Source: Gracilariopsis chorda
Taxonomy: Eukaryota; Rhodophyta; Florideophyceae; Gracilariales; Gracilariaceae
Length of the DNA stretch: 64,000 nt
NCBI GenBank assembly: GCA_003194525.1
Contig: NBIV01000257.1
Span: 1-64,000 of the forward strand
Direction of reading: 5' to 3'
In this document: positions 10,701-20,964 of the stretch, in pieces
Layout: every line of letters starts with the position of its first letter
How positions within the stretch are numbered: the stretch's first letter is position 1
Notes under the pieces: model-generated
What the model was told of the DNA's origin: nothing
Database searches by the model: none
Seen by the model: the letters and a program-made list of their open reading frames with translations, nothing else
Translations under genes and position numbers: made by a program

Positions 10701-10715
10701 CTTAGGGTCCGCAGG

Positions 10716-11570
10716 CTAAATGCCTCCCGGCGCTGCATTTATCGAACCGAAAAATTGATCATGCTCATACTTTGACAAAGCTTCTTCAAGCTCTGAGAAG
10801 GACGGAGTCACAACTTGGATCTGCTGCACCACTGCACGATCCGGGATACGAGATAAAGCGTCGGCAAGAACATGTAGCTTTCCACTAACCAGGTTCATAT
10901 TGCGAATATTCAACGTAGCCAAAACATCCATCCAGCGAGCCTCACGGCGATTTAGCGACTTCTTTGTCATAAAGTTTTCAACAACTTGATTGTCCGTGTA
11001 AACATCGAAAGTGGATCCTTCGAGATAACAACGAAATCGCTCCAGGGCGAACACAAGGGCCAAAAGCTCGCGCTCATTCGTCATATAATTGCGCTCAGCC
11101 GAGGTTAGTTTGCGAGACGTGTATGCTATAGCACGATCACGACTGTCGTCGTCGAGCTGGGTGAGAGTAGCGCCAACGGCCAACTGCGAAGCATCAATGT
11201 GAAGGCGAAACAGTTTTGACCAATCTGGAGTAATAAGAACTGGAGGGGAGATACGCGCTTCCTTCAGTTCCAAAAAGGTTCGGTCACACTTCTGATTTCA
11301 ATATCTAATACTCGAGCCTTTCTCTTTGAGATTGGTGAGTGGAGCAGCCCGCAACGAGAACTGTGGAATAAAGTGCGGGAAAAACTGAACAAGCCCCAAG
11401 ACACTGCGAAGCTCAGTAACATTAATAGGTCGAGGCCAGTTCCGAATTAAGTCAACCTTCCCCGGATGGACGGAGAGCCCTTCACGGCTGACCTTCAAGC
11501 CAAGAAATTCTGTCTCAGATGCCATGAAGGAGCATTTCTTCGATGAAAGATATAGCGAATGTTTGCGCAA
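10716..11570 (-). pseudogene. RT thumb and RNase H of element B
   Basis: Contains the RT thumb/connection (ASETEFLGLKVSREGL, LRSVLGLVQFFPHFIPQF) and RNase H (LHIDASQLAVGATL, ERELLALVFALERFRCYL, YTDNQVVENFM). It is in the same frame as the upstream RT but separated from it by an in-frame stop at about 11571, and there is another stop at about 11298. The domains are recognisable but not expressible as one protein. Confidence 0.85.
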
Positions 11571-12233
11571 TCACTCCAAAACAGACCGGATGTGCTCCAA
11601 ATGCTCCTGACGTGTTCGGCTATATATGAGAATGTCCCCGATATACAATACCAAGAAGCAGTCGATATAATCATGAAGAACTCCGTTCATTAAAGACTGG
11701 AACGACCCCGGTGCATTGCAGAGACCCATAGGCATGACTAGATACTCGACTTGTCCATACTTAGTGTTAAAAGCGGTCTTCTCGATATCTGAGGGGCATA
11801 TTCGTATCTGGTGAAACCCTGTCTTAAGGTCCAACTTTGAAAAGTAACGGGTTTGACCTAAGCGATCGAACATTTCATCACAACGGGGAAGCGGAGCGTC
11901 ATTCCGTTTGGCAATACGATTTAGGGCTCTGTAGTCCACAACACCACGCAAGTCGCGCCCTGGCTCTTTCAAAAGAAAAAGCGAAGCCCCATAAAGGGAA
12001 CGACTAGGCCTAATTTTTCCTGACTGGAGTACTTTGTCAACATATACTCGAGCGGCCAATAACTCAACAGGGGAAAGCTGATAAGGGGCACGATGAGGAG
12101 GCTTTGCACCCGGCAACAATTCCATGGCATGACCTATGTTGCGAGAAGGAGGAAGGCCGGAGGGTAGCTCGGCCTGGGAAACATCCTCATATTCACGCAG
12201 TATGGTACGTAGCTGTTCATCGTCTTCCTTCAA
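11571..12233 (-). pseudogene. Reverse transcriptase core of element B
   Basis: Shows the RT motifs GVVDYRALNRI, SKLDLKTGFHQI and VMPMGLCNAPGSFQ. The catalytic box reads YIGDIL instead of YxDD, so one of the two essential aspartates is replaced by glycine. It is preceded by the typical HAMELLPGAKPPHRAPYQLSP stretch. The frame ends in a stop before the thumb. Confidence 0.88.
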
Positions 12234-12385
12234 AAGTTCAGCTTTTGTATCGTGTTGAGCTGGGCTTGCAGCGCGAATTCTGCATTGCTCACTTGAGCCA
12301 CCCTAAAGAACTGCATGCCCAACCTGGGCTGGCGGAGAGCACGACGAAACTGCTTGACTCCCATAGATTGGACACGACGTGTGAC

Positions 12386-13087
12386 TTAACGAGGCACAGG
12401 TTGTGCAGAGAGCTCAAGGCCACCCACAGATAGAGTACCGGCCTGATAATCTGTTTTCGGGTTACAATCCACATGCCATGGCATACCCAAGAGAATATCG
12501 TAACGAGCATCAGCGACAATCCAGTTTGCTGTATACGAGTAGTTACCAATGCGGAGGGAGCCATTAGCAATCATTTCGGTAGCAATTTCACTAGAGTTCT
12601 GCTTGTAGTGGCAAACATGCATGAGAATCATACGGAATTCTAATTCATCTCTATTGGCTTCAGGAAATGCTTTTGAAATCACATTAGAGGTACATCCGTC
12701 ATCTTTGGGTATTCTTGTAGGTTTGTCATTAAATGTCCCGGAGAACACCAGTAAAGGAACACAACGAATACTCCTCGAACTCTGTTGCACAGAATTAGGC
12801 GACACGTTATTACATAAAAGTCCTTTCGACGTGCTCTTATTATTTTCGAAAGCACGCTTTAGTTTTCCGAGCTATCAGAACCATCATCATCACCGTCCGC
12901 CGCCCAAGCTGTTTCGATATTCGATACCGTCGCATTACGCTGCGCACCAACACGATGCTTCCAGGGGCGGCATCAGGCTTTGTGGTACTTAATGCATGTG
13001 TTGTTACGAATATCGATCAATCGTTGCTTCGAACGTTCTGTTTGGCGTACTTCGGTGTTTTCAATTTCCATACGATCCAGTGCGTCA
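12386..13087 (-). pseudogene. Retropepsin-like protease and C-terminal gag region of element B
   Basis: The open part (12805-12386) reads as an aspartic protease fold: DDGCTSNVISKAF replaces the usual DTGAT motif, and the flap/second half reads ANWIVADARYDILLGMPWH. Upstream DNA to 13087 should hold the end of gag, but no frame is clear. A solo LTR at 13088 separates it from the front of gag. Confidence 0.65.
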
Positions 13088-13991
13088 TGTAGTGCAATAC
13101 CCGCAAGCGGGACAACACACGAAGACGTTCGGAATCTTCCCCTCTGGAGGGTAACACAGCGAAGGGAGCCTCTCCAGATGAGCACGACGAAGTCTGGTTG
13201 TAAAGCCGAGGCTCACCCTCACGCCAAGCGGGGAGAGTTGAAACGGTAGGATTAGGATCACCACGAATGGGAAAACAGCCCTTCCAAGGAGTACGAGTCC
13301 ACTTAAGTGGGGGGAAGACGTCACGGGATACCGGCACGAGAGACACGCGTCAGCGGTGACGAGCAACCACACAAAGGGGTAGAAACCACGAGAGTGAGGT
13401 AAGGGAAATACGGGGGATGCCCGATTGGGGGCGACGGGGGTGTGGGCCAACGGGGCCAGGAAAAAAAGGTACAAAGGAACCCTATACAGGGGCGAGAACA
13501 CGGCGGTGGTGAATTAAGTGACAAGTGCCGAAGGCGGTGATACTCCTAGTGACGCAGGGTGGATAGGTCTACCGTTAGTAACGCGGCTTTACCTCCGAGG
13601 AGTGTAGAAGACTCGCGAAAGCGGAAAAGACTTAGAGCCAAGAACCCTGGTTGGGGAAGTTTACTCAGTGTCAGGGCGAGGTCGCCGAGCCACTATATAG
13701 TGTAGTAATCTCCCTACTGTAGCGTAGATAAATAATAAATAATAAATATAAGTTAACTAAATGTCCACACCGTGGTGCCAACCTCCTCTTGACTATCCGT
13801 GTCACACGTGGTCCACTCACGCCTTGGATGGCACACGGCGCATGAACAGGTGTGCACCTGGCGCACAGCGCGGATCCGCTGAGGGCTGAGACACCCGCTA
13901 ATAGCGGTAGTAATCATAAACACGCGAAAGTGGCAAAAACATCAAGTCCACAGGGCATCGCTGAGTCTTCCTCCTTGAGGATTGCACTTCA
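13088..13991 (-). repeat. Solo LTR related to family A, inserted in gag of element B (904 bp)
   Basis: Bounded by TGTAGTGCAAT and ATTGCACTTCA and flanked by perfect 5-bp duplications CGTCA (13083-13087 and 13992-13996). It aligns loosely with the A LTR but is clearly diverged. Mini-hairpins include CCCGCAAGCGGG at 13100-13111 and CCACTTAAGTGG at 13299-13310, each a 4-bp stem with a 4-nt loop. No internal element sequence remains, which fits LTR-LTR recombination. Confidence 0.9.
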
Positions 13992-14589
13992 CGTCATTCG
14001 GTTCCGAAGCAAAGGCCAAGCCAGAGGTTTGCGGTTCGATGGAATCACCTGCAAAGGCGGCTTCTACAGGCATTGCAATTTTCGTGGCCTCCTCAAATTC
14101 AGCACAGCGTGACATTCGCACTTCGAATTGGATTTTCGACTTAAGACCACTGACAAACGTATCCCACTTTTCACTTGCACTCATATCTGGAATAGTGAGC
14201 ACGATATTGCGAAAGTCATACAAGTAGCTTGCGACAGACTCAGTCTGCTTGCAGGCTCTGAGAGAATCTCTCGCTCAGCGTTCGTGATCTTTAGGAAACA
14301 ATTCGCGTCTGATTCCTGTAACAAAGCCATCCCATGACTGTAGGACTCCATTTGCCTTCAAAACCGTATACCACCAAATTCCTGCTGTACCAGTTAAAAG
14401 TGTTGTAGCAAAATCTATGCGGTTTGCGTCAGAAAGCACCACGTTAGCATTTGCGACTTGAATTAAAACAAAGTACTGTTCCACTTTGTAGAGCCAAGTG
14501 TTCACAACGAGAAAATCGCACTTTCCACTGAAGCATTCCGGTTTATCCGGCTTGAGGTTGATCGACACAGGGAGATTCTGAGCTTCCAT
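13992..14589 (-). pseudogene. gag: Gag fragment of element B
   Basis: Starts MEAQNLPVSINLKPDKPECF one base after the primer-binding site. The segment VNTWLYKVEQYF and the GTAGIWW motif are typical of the retrotransposon Gag capsid family. The frame stops at about 14275 and resumes in another frame (SEKWDTFVSGLKSKIQFEV) until the solo LTR breaks it at 13992. Confidence 0.78.
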
Positions 14590-14606
14590 TGCAGCGATGC
14601 TTACCA
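14590..14606 (-). promoter_or_regulatory. Primer-binding site of element B
   Basis: Minus strand TGGTAAGCATCGCTGCA starts one base after the LTR end, and its complement ends in CCA. The priming tRNA is not identified. Confidence 0.5.
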
Positions 14607-14607
14607 G

Positions 14608-14832
14608 TGCAACGAGGTTTCTGAAATAAGCGGTTAGGATGTAGAAGCTTTATTCTATCTGATTGATCAATGCTTCTTCTCTCTGCTCCTTTCTCTCCAG
14701 CACGCTTATATGCAGCTCTTGTGATACTTTCACGACCCTTACCCTGAGCCCAATTAAAAGTCCATAGTACTCACACCCAACTACACATGCAGGCGCGTTC
14801 AGTTGCGCTTCATCTAATTAAACACTGTTGCA
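14608..14832 (-). repeat. 5' LTR of element B (225 bp)
   Basis: Ends are the 6-bp palindromic pair TGCAAC and GTTGCA. It matches, inverted, the 228-bp LTR at 35144-35371, including a TATAAG promoter-like motif and an AATAAA signal (seen on the minus strand). It is flanked by GTAAG at 14833-14837. Confidence 0.9.
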
Positions 14833-14837
14833 GTAAG

Positions 14838-15080
14838 GCCCGTTCTACACCAAGTGAGACAACCCACAATTCTGTCCAAAATCCCCAATATAAAGCGGAT
14901 TTCTCATTCCCAGAGAAACTTCTGAACTGTCCACTTCGGAATCATAATTCTCTTAGTCCTGAGGTCGCCACTTGAGCGAACCCAGATTCGGAACAGCTCA
15001 CGCTTCCATCCACAACCAATCGACCCATCCGTTACGAGCATTTCTCGATGCCAAACACACAAAAATCTAAAGTGGCCGGT
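14838..15080. other. Unassigned flank between elements B and C
   Basis: I see no coding sequence or recognisable repeat here. By the inversion model this was the 5' flank of element B. Confidence 0.4.
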
Positions 15081-15428
15081 ATTGCAGCTATTCTAGCCTG
15101 CGAAGAACATTTTGGCGCGCACAAACTCGCTGTTAGTTGCTGTCGGTTTTGTTGAGTGCCGTGGAGCCAGTGCTTCAAACTTTTAAATAGAATGTTGAAA
15201 ATCTACACTACTTTATTGAAGCCGGGGAGACGAGAAGAGAAAGAAGAAGCTCCTCATCGATACATTGGCCTTTGGGTGCTGCTAGCCTGCGAACAAATGG
15301 CGCAAAGTCCCACGAATTTGCATTGTTATAACTTTTCTGCAGGAAGGTTTGTGTGACTTTGCGCTGTACGATGACGCAAAAAACAGAAAGCCACGGACAT
15401 CAAAGTTCACGCGCAGCAGACTACTGTA

Positions 15429-15632
15429 GTGGGAATGAAGCCCTTGCAGCTAGAGCAGATAGATGTAGCCTTAACTGCGCAAATCATGCGCAATCGCAAA
15501 CACAATGAAAAACAGAACTTCAAAAAGAAAAAGGACGGTCTCAACAACAATATAGTGTCACTAAAGATGAGTGTAACCGAAACTGTGTTGGAGACTATGC
15601 TTGAGAGAACGTTTATCAATACAGCTTTTTAA
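15429..15632 (+). pseudogene. Gag N-terminal remnant of element C
   Basis: A short open frame rich in Gln, Lys and Asn (LEQIDVALTAQIMRNRKHN). By position, after the putative primer-binding site and before the gag/protease frame, it is likely the start of gag. No domain can be named from sequence alone. Confidence 0.35.
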
Positions 15633-16031
15633 AAGGATTTCAACCACGATATGCTTGAAAAATGTTTCCAAGAGAAGCTGGAGATAGCTCAAAGCAAGAT
15701 TCGAGTTGATCTTTGTGACAAAACTAATAAGAACGTCACGATGGACATGTATATTGATGAAGCTCAGGAAAAAGCCTACAATTTGGTAATATAATACCGT
15801 AATGCGCTTCGTTAACATATATTTGGCGATGCAATAACGAAAATTTTTGAAGTTGCTATCAAACAAATTCGTGAGGGCGTACGCCTGCCTCGCTTTCTGG
15901 ATCATATGAAATCCATTCTGCAAATCGATTTGCGTGCTGACTTGCACAACAAAAAGTTTGGAGCTTACGTGAGGCGACTGGCAGAAGAGGCAGAAAAGTA
16001 CGAATATGTGAATCGCAACCGATGAGATGTC

Positions 16032-16862
16032 ATGAACGACTCTATTCTTCCTGTCAACCAGCAGCTCAAAACGCCATCAAACAATTGGAAGCGAGACAGT
16101 GAAGACGATAATCGCAATGCTAAACCCAAACGGGGAACACCTTTCTGCATTGCTAAGTGTAAGGAAAAGAGAAACTACATGCGTCACTGCCATAAATTCA
16201 CAACAGCAGAAGTGAAGTTGCTTATGAAAGCATTCAGAGAGAATCAAAAAGTCTCAAACAAAGGCTCAGGTTCTGTGAAAAGGTTTGGTAACGATGAGCA
16301 TCTATCCTTCACAGTCTTTGACTCGTATTTCTGTAGCGGTGAACTTGAGACAGAAGGCACTGCAGGCCAGGGTGCTTCTGCAAGTATCCTACCAAAGAAT
16401 GTTTACGACCTGATTTGGAAGCTCGAGGGTGTGAAGTTTATTCATAGGCTCGCACGACAAGCCATATTTGATGTCTTCAACAAATCTGTACCACCAATCA
16501 CATGCGATCTCAAAGTCACTGCAGAATTGATGCTAGAAATCCGTCATGCCAAGAGCATGATCCTTCGCAGTGTTGATTGGTTGGTGGCGAATGAGCAGAC
16601 ATCTGCGATTGTGATAGACAGACAGCTCTTGAACGCTGTAGGTTTGAACAACCGCATAATCCTTGCAGCTGCAATATCGAGCATCAGACACGATGTTGAT
16701 ATCCGAATAGTGTACGCATCATCGAAGATGGAGCTCGAAAGACACCAAGATAGCAACAAGATCTCACTGTTATATAAAAAATGGCAGGGGATAGTGCACG
16801 GTGCCGCGAATGAGGACGAAGATGACATCGATGATAAATATGTGTATCTGGATGTCAGCTAA
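16032..16862 (+). pseudogene. Gag C-terminus and retropepsin-like region of element C
   Basis: Begins with a degenerate zinc knuckle (CIAKCKEKRNYMRHCHKF). A retropepsin-like stretch follows, in which GTAGQGASASILP stands where DTGADxSLLP is expected, so the catalytic Asp is lost, and DVFNKSVPPITC leads to the end. The frame stops at 16862, but the same register continues past the stop (YSESDIRAALEKLL) to the solo LTR at 16923. Length and motif order resemble large Ty3 elements of algae and oomycetes; that family comparison is from memory. Confidence 0.6.
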
Positions 16863-16922
16863 TACTCGGAATCGGATATCAGAGCTGCGCTGGAAAAATT
16901 GCTAGACAACTACAGAGAAAAC

Positions 16923-17851
16923 TGTGGAGCAAAACCCGTGCGGGTTGTAGCTCTCAAGGCTTCCGAGTCCTTGCTCCCTGTGTAGGGTAAACTCAGTGGA
17001 CGAGCCCTCTACTCCACACGAGTGTCAGGTGTAAATCCAACCTTGGATACTGGCTACACTGGTAGAGCCAAATACTAACAATTCTGAGAGCAACGACATC
17101 CGAGAAAAACCCGAGTAAGGAGACGTAGACAGCGTACTTAGCGAGTGTAGTGTCCCAAAGGGGGAAATGAATCAGACAACGAAGGGCAGACGGTCGTGCT
17201 CACAGTGGCAACAGACTCGAGAACCAAGGAGCCAACTAGGAACAACAACCAACGAAACAATCCAATAATAGGGCGGAGATGTGTCCTGCACCATGTTACA
17301 CAAAATAAACAGAGTAATGTTAGACCCACAGTGGATGTAATTACACAGATGTCCTGAGCGTTCCCAATGAGAGTAGTCTTACTGAAAGCAAAAGTGGTTA
17401 CTCTACAGATAAAGTCGTGACCTACAAAGACAGTTGCGACCGGAGCCTGCTCTAGTTTGTCAGACTACAGCGATGCTTTTGAAGACCAACCTATGTTGAG
17501 TTTACTTTTCGTTCGCCACCGCAAGGTCACTCTCACCTAAGTAAGGTTCATTAGATATATGTAAATTAATTAAATACATTAGTGCACACCTCCTCAGGAC
17601 GATACACGTGGAGAACCGAGTTTCAGGGGCAAAATTAAGCTAATCTATTAGATAAATTCCGAAATCGGAGCCAAAACTTCCCACGCGTGCCACGCGTTTG
17701 TCCCGTACCAGGCCATCCAAATATCACCCGAAAGGAGAAAATTCACAGCAAAGCTTGCCACAATTGAACCCACAAATGGGGCGAATCCGTGCATCGGTAG
17801 TGCCTCTAATGTGGGTAAAAGAAACTCGCAAAGGAGATGTTTTCCTCCACA
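16923..17851 (+). repeat. Solo LTR of family D in element C (929 bp)
   Basis: Starts TGTGGAGCAAAACCCG and ends TTTTCCTCCACA, matching the family D ends at 10368 and 33199. Flanks AAAAC (16918-16922) and AGAAC (17852-17856) differ by one base, as expected for an old duplication. The element C frame resumes just after it (SLSKTGQGSFEKYC). Confidence 0.7.
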
Positions 17852-17927
17852 AGAACAGTCTATCGAAAACAGGACAAGGGAGTTTTGAAAAGTATTGCAG
17901 TATGTATAAACTGGTTTTTGGTTAAGG

Positions 17928-18454
17928 ATGGGAAAGTCGGCCCCGGCCAGCTTTTGTCTGCTGCGTATTGAAACATGTAAACAACGGAAACCAATTGAGG
18001 TGAAAGCGCGCAAGTATCCGCCAGCACAACAGATATTCCAGGATACTTTTATACAGAAGCTCGTGCACATGAACTTTATGAAGCTACATCAAGAGAAAAG
18101 TGGCTCGCCGTGCAATTAATTGTCACAAAATCGAGCCCGAAAGCAGATTTCAGGATGACTGTACACTTACGCTCTATCAGCTCTGCCACCAAGAGGATCG
18201 TCTGGTCAATTCCTAATGTCGATTCCGAAATACATGACTTCGCCCGAAGCAAGGTCTTTGTCATTATTGGTTTTGTGTCCGGATATTGGCAAGTTCCTCT
18301 TAAGCAGGACTCCTACGATAATTTCGGTGTGCTCAGCCCGACAGGAATCTACTCATATCGAAGATTACTCGTGGGCCTGACGAATGCATCACAACACTTT
18401 CAACAATGCGCCCAAACAGCCTTTGCAGAGCTGCAGGACAACTTTAAACGGTAG
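17928..18454 (+). pseudogene. Reverse transcriptase fragment of element C
   Basis: KPIEVKARKYPPAQQIF is the usual lead-in, then RMTVHLRSISSATKR, FVSGYWQVPLKQD and LLVGLTNASQHFQ. The first catalytic aspartate (normally in FxxxDxxSGYWQ) is replaced by glycine in IIGFVSGYWQ. A frameshift near 18115 and a stop at 18454 break the frame. Confidence 0.8.
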
Positions 18455-18716
18455 ATTGATGATTTTATCATCCATGCCAAAGATGAGGCCATAATAATTG
18501 ACATATTGAAATGGTGTTTTTAAATATGTATGGCAAAGGGGCTGTTTATCCTCAATTAAGAAGAGTTCATTGTTCAAGAAAGTGGTGAAGTGGTGTGGCA
18601 GACTAATCAACGAGAACAGTTATCGCCTTGTAACTAGCCTTCTTGAGGCTCTGAAACATATTCACACGCCCTACTCCACTGCCTAACTCTGTGAGTTTCT
18701 ACACTGCGTTCGGTGG

Positions 18717-19340
18717 ATGTCTCAATACAATCCGGACGCCACACAGTTGCCATGTAAGCTAAGTGAACTTCTAGAAGAGGAATACAAGATATCGTCCAGG
18801 CGGACGAAAAAGTCAGTTCAACACATACCCTTGACACGTTTGGGTTTGGCAACAAAGAAAAAAGCAGTTTTCAAAACTCTTCAACGGCGATTGTGCGATG
18901 TCGTGCAGTTGTCTTATCTCAAGCGTGATCATATCATTTGTATCATGACGGACGCTTCAGGGAAGTACTGGTCTGGAGTGGTGACGCAAGTGCACCGTTC
19001 GGAACTGCATAAGGATATTAACCAACATGCTCACCTACCTCTGGCTTTCGTTGGTCAGGCATTCTCTTTCTTTCAGCAAAGCTGGCGTACACCTGAAAAG
19101 GAAGCGCACGCAATATATAAATTGTTTCAAAAGCTGGAATACTTCTTTCTGGGCAAGAATCCAGTCCTTGTCTACACTGGTCACCGCAATTTGATGTTGG
19201 CGTTCAATCCTCATGCTTCTGAGTGGACACTGAGGCGCCACGTCATCACTAAGTGCAACGATGGGCTTTGTATCTGTCCCAGTTTGATTACATGGTGGAG
19301 CATGTTCTTGGGAAGCTCTATAACTTTGCAGACATGCTAG
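18717..19340 (+). pseudogene. RT connection and RNase H of element C
   Basis: Shows IMTDASGKYWSGVV (the first RNase H Asp), RTPEKEAHAIYKLFQKLEYF and VYTGHRNLMLAF, where TDH has become TGH. The end of the domain (QFDYMVEHVLGKLYNFADML) is in another frame from 19253. Confidence 0.8.
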
Positions 19341-20052
19341 AAAGGTGGAAAAATTCCTACCGAACACGTCAAAAATCTATGGGATCAGTTCACACTTTGG
19401 TCATGAGAGCCAAAAAAATTGTACCTACCCCGAAGGATTTCGTGTGGCCGACTGTAGAAACCGTTAGAGAATCCCAATCAAAAGCAGAGATAGTGGCCAA
19501 ACACTGTACGAATCAGACGTGGAACAACACTACAAACATCTGGATGGCTGGGAATGCTTTTCTTATTTCAGAAGCGGGCAAACAACTGATGCTGAAGTTC
19601 ATGGCCCTAGCGCACTGCGGAGTCGGTGAGCATCGTGGAGTGGACGGGACCATCAGCGTGTTTCGTGAACAAGTGTTCTGGAAAACACAAAGACGTGATG
19701 GTATGTACTTCATCATGACATGTATACACTGCACTGTATCACGAACGCGCATGCAGATCCCTCGTCCAATTGGAAGTGACATACATGCTACATAACCCAA
19801 TCAAGTTCTTTCCTTTTCATGCGAGAGAGCACGACGCAGCAGAAGTATATTCTAATTGTTTGTGATGACCGTTCATCTTATGTGTGGATGTGGCCCTGCA
19901 TAAAGGAGGACAGCACAGCATTCGTCGGAGCACTTGGCATGTAGATCACTTCCTTTGAGGGCTGGGACTGGTTAGTATCTGATCAAGGGGCATAATTTAA
20001 GAATCAGTTATTACAACGGCTTTCTGAAGAGTTCCACTATTCGCATTACTTC
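19253..20052 (+). pseudogene. Integrase N-terminal part of element C
   Basis: Contains an HHCC-like zinc region (LAHCGVGEHRGVDGTISVFREQ, then CIHCTVSRT) followed by scattered core remnants (about 19850-20040). It is cut at 20052 by the A2 LTR. The five bases before A2 are ACTTC. Confidence 0.7.
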
Positions 20053-20859
20053 TGAAGTGAAAAGCCCTCAGGGAGTGATTCTGGGTACTTGAACGCTTTC
20101 CCGATATTATCGGTTGTGTAGTGTGTATATGAACTACGCCCCACTATGGTGGATATGGACACGTTAGACACGGTTTTGGGTCAATTGGCGGTTGGCCACA
20201 GTAGTGGATGTTGCCACGAAATGTGGAGTATTTTAGCTAATATTATTTATTATTTTCACACCCATTTCTGGGAAGCTAGTACTTAGTGCGACGGCGCACT
20301 GCCGTCGCACCAGTAAACCTTCCCCAACAAAGGACCCCAACCTGGGGAATTGGCTCTAGTTGTTGCCGCTTGCGCGCGTACTCTACTCCTCCTTGGAGGG
20401 AAACGCCGTAAACCACGGGACATCTAACCCCCTTGCACATCTAAAGAAACCCCTCACTGGGAGTATAATTGTTCCAATCATATTGGTGTTTCGCCCTGTA
20501 TAGGGAGTCCTGTCCACCGGCATTGCCGTATCTGCTCGTCGCTCTCGCGACCCACTTCGTCCTTCCTTCTTCCCCTTTTTAGGGTAGCACCTCCCGCTAT
20601 CCGCGGCCCTCGTGTGCGCATCCGCTCACACGCCCCCACTTACGTGGAAACATACCTCTACTGAGGATCACACCCCGCTCACGCGGATACCGATTCTTCG
20701 CCTTCACCTCCCTGCGCGAGTCGCGACAGGTGTACCTGGTCTTACAAACCGGCTTCGCCGTGACACCTCTGGGAGGGCTCTACCCAACTGGGTTCACCTC
20801 GTGAGAGGAAGATCCCGAACGTCTTTCGGTGTTTTTCCCCTTTGGGGCATCGCACCACA
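20053..20859 (+). repeat. 5' LTR of element A2 (807 bp)
   Basis: Starts TGAAGTG and ends CGCACCACA. Carries about 20 perfect mini inverted repeats between 20474 and 20956 (LTR and leader), mostly CCNN-loop-NNGG. Examples with 4-bp stem and 4-nt loop: 20494-20505, 20655-20666, 20675-20686 and 20797-20808. Confidence 0.93.
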
Positions 20860-20862
20860 AAG

Positions 20863-20884
20863 TGGTCTCCCGACCTAGAATCGG
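20863..20884 (+). promoter_or_regulatory. Primer-binding site of element A2
   Basis: TGGTCTCCCGACC begins three bases after the LTR, as in A1. The complement ends in CCA. Confidence 0.6.
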
Positions 20885-20964
20885 TTTTTGTTTTCCCTCT
20901 TACGAGGTTTGTTTTTATTTACCGGAAGTTCCGTGATCGTTTCCCGTCGTAACGGTATTTTCTC

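Larger units (their letters stand above)
10369..14832 (-). mobile_element. Ty3-type element B, 5' half (decayed)
   Basis: Minus-strand order: 225-bp 5' LTR (14608-14832), primer-binding site, gag, protease, RT, RNase H and the zinc-finger part of integrase. The rest of integrase, a chromodomain-like tail and the 3' LTR are at 33200-35371 on the opposite strand. Both halves share LTR sequence and the duplication CTTAC (as GTAAG at 14833-14837 and CTTAC at 35372-35376), so they are one insertion split by an inversion and a nested element. Carries in-frame stops and frameshifts. Confidence 0.88.
15093..20052 (+). mobile_element. Ty3-type element C, 5' part (decayed, truncated by A2)
   Basis: Plus-strand order: possible LTR end, gag remnants, a gag/protease frame (16032-16862), a nested solo LTR (16923-17851), RT (17928-18454), RNase H (18717-19340) and the front of integrase (to 20052), where the A2 LTR begins. 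Two copies of CTAGCCTGCGAA followed by a TGGCGC-like site, at 15093 and 15282, suggest LTR ends 187 bp apart, with a primer-binding site at about 15298. The 5' limit is uncertain. The 3' half should lie left of the window. Confidence 0.75.

Noticed and set aside
20474-20956. Mini-hairpins as bacterial-type terminators or a CRISPR array
   Set aside because: They have short stems without U-tracts, are not direct repeats with spacers, and the DNA is eukaryotic.
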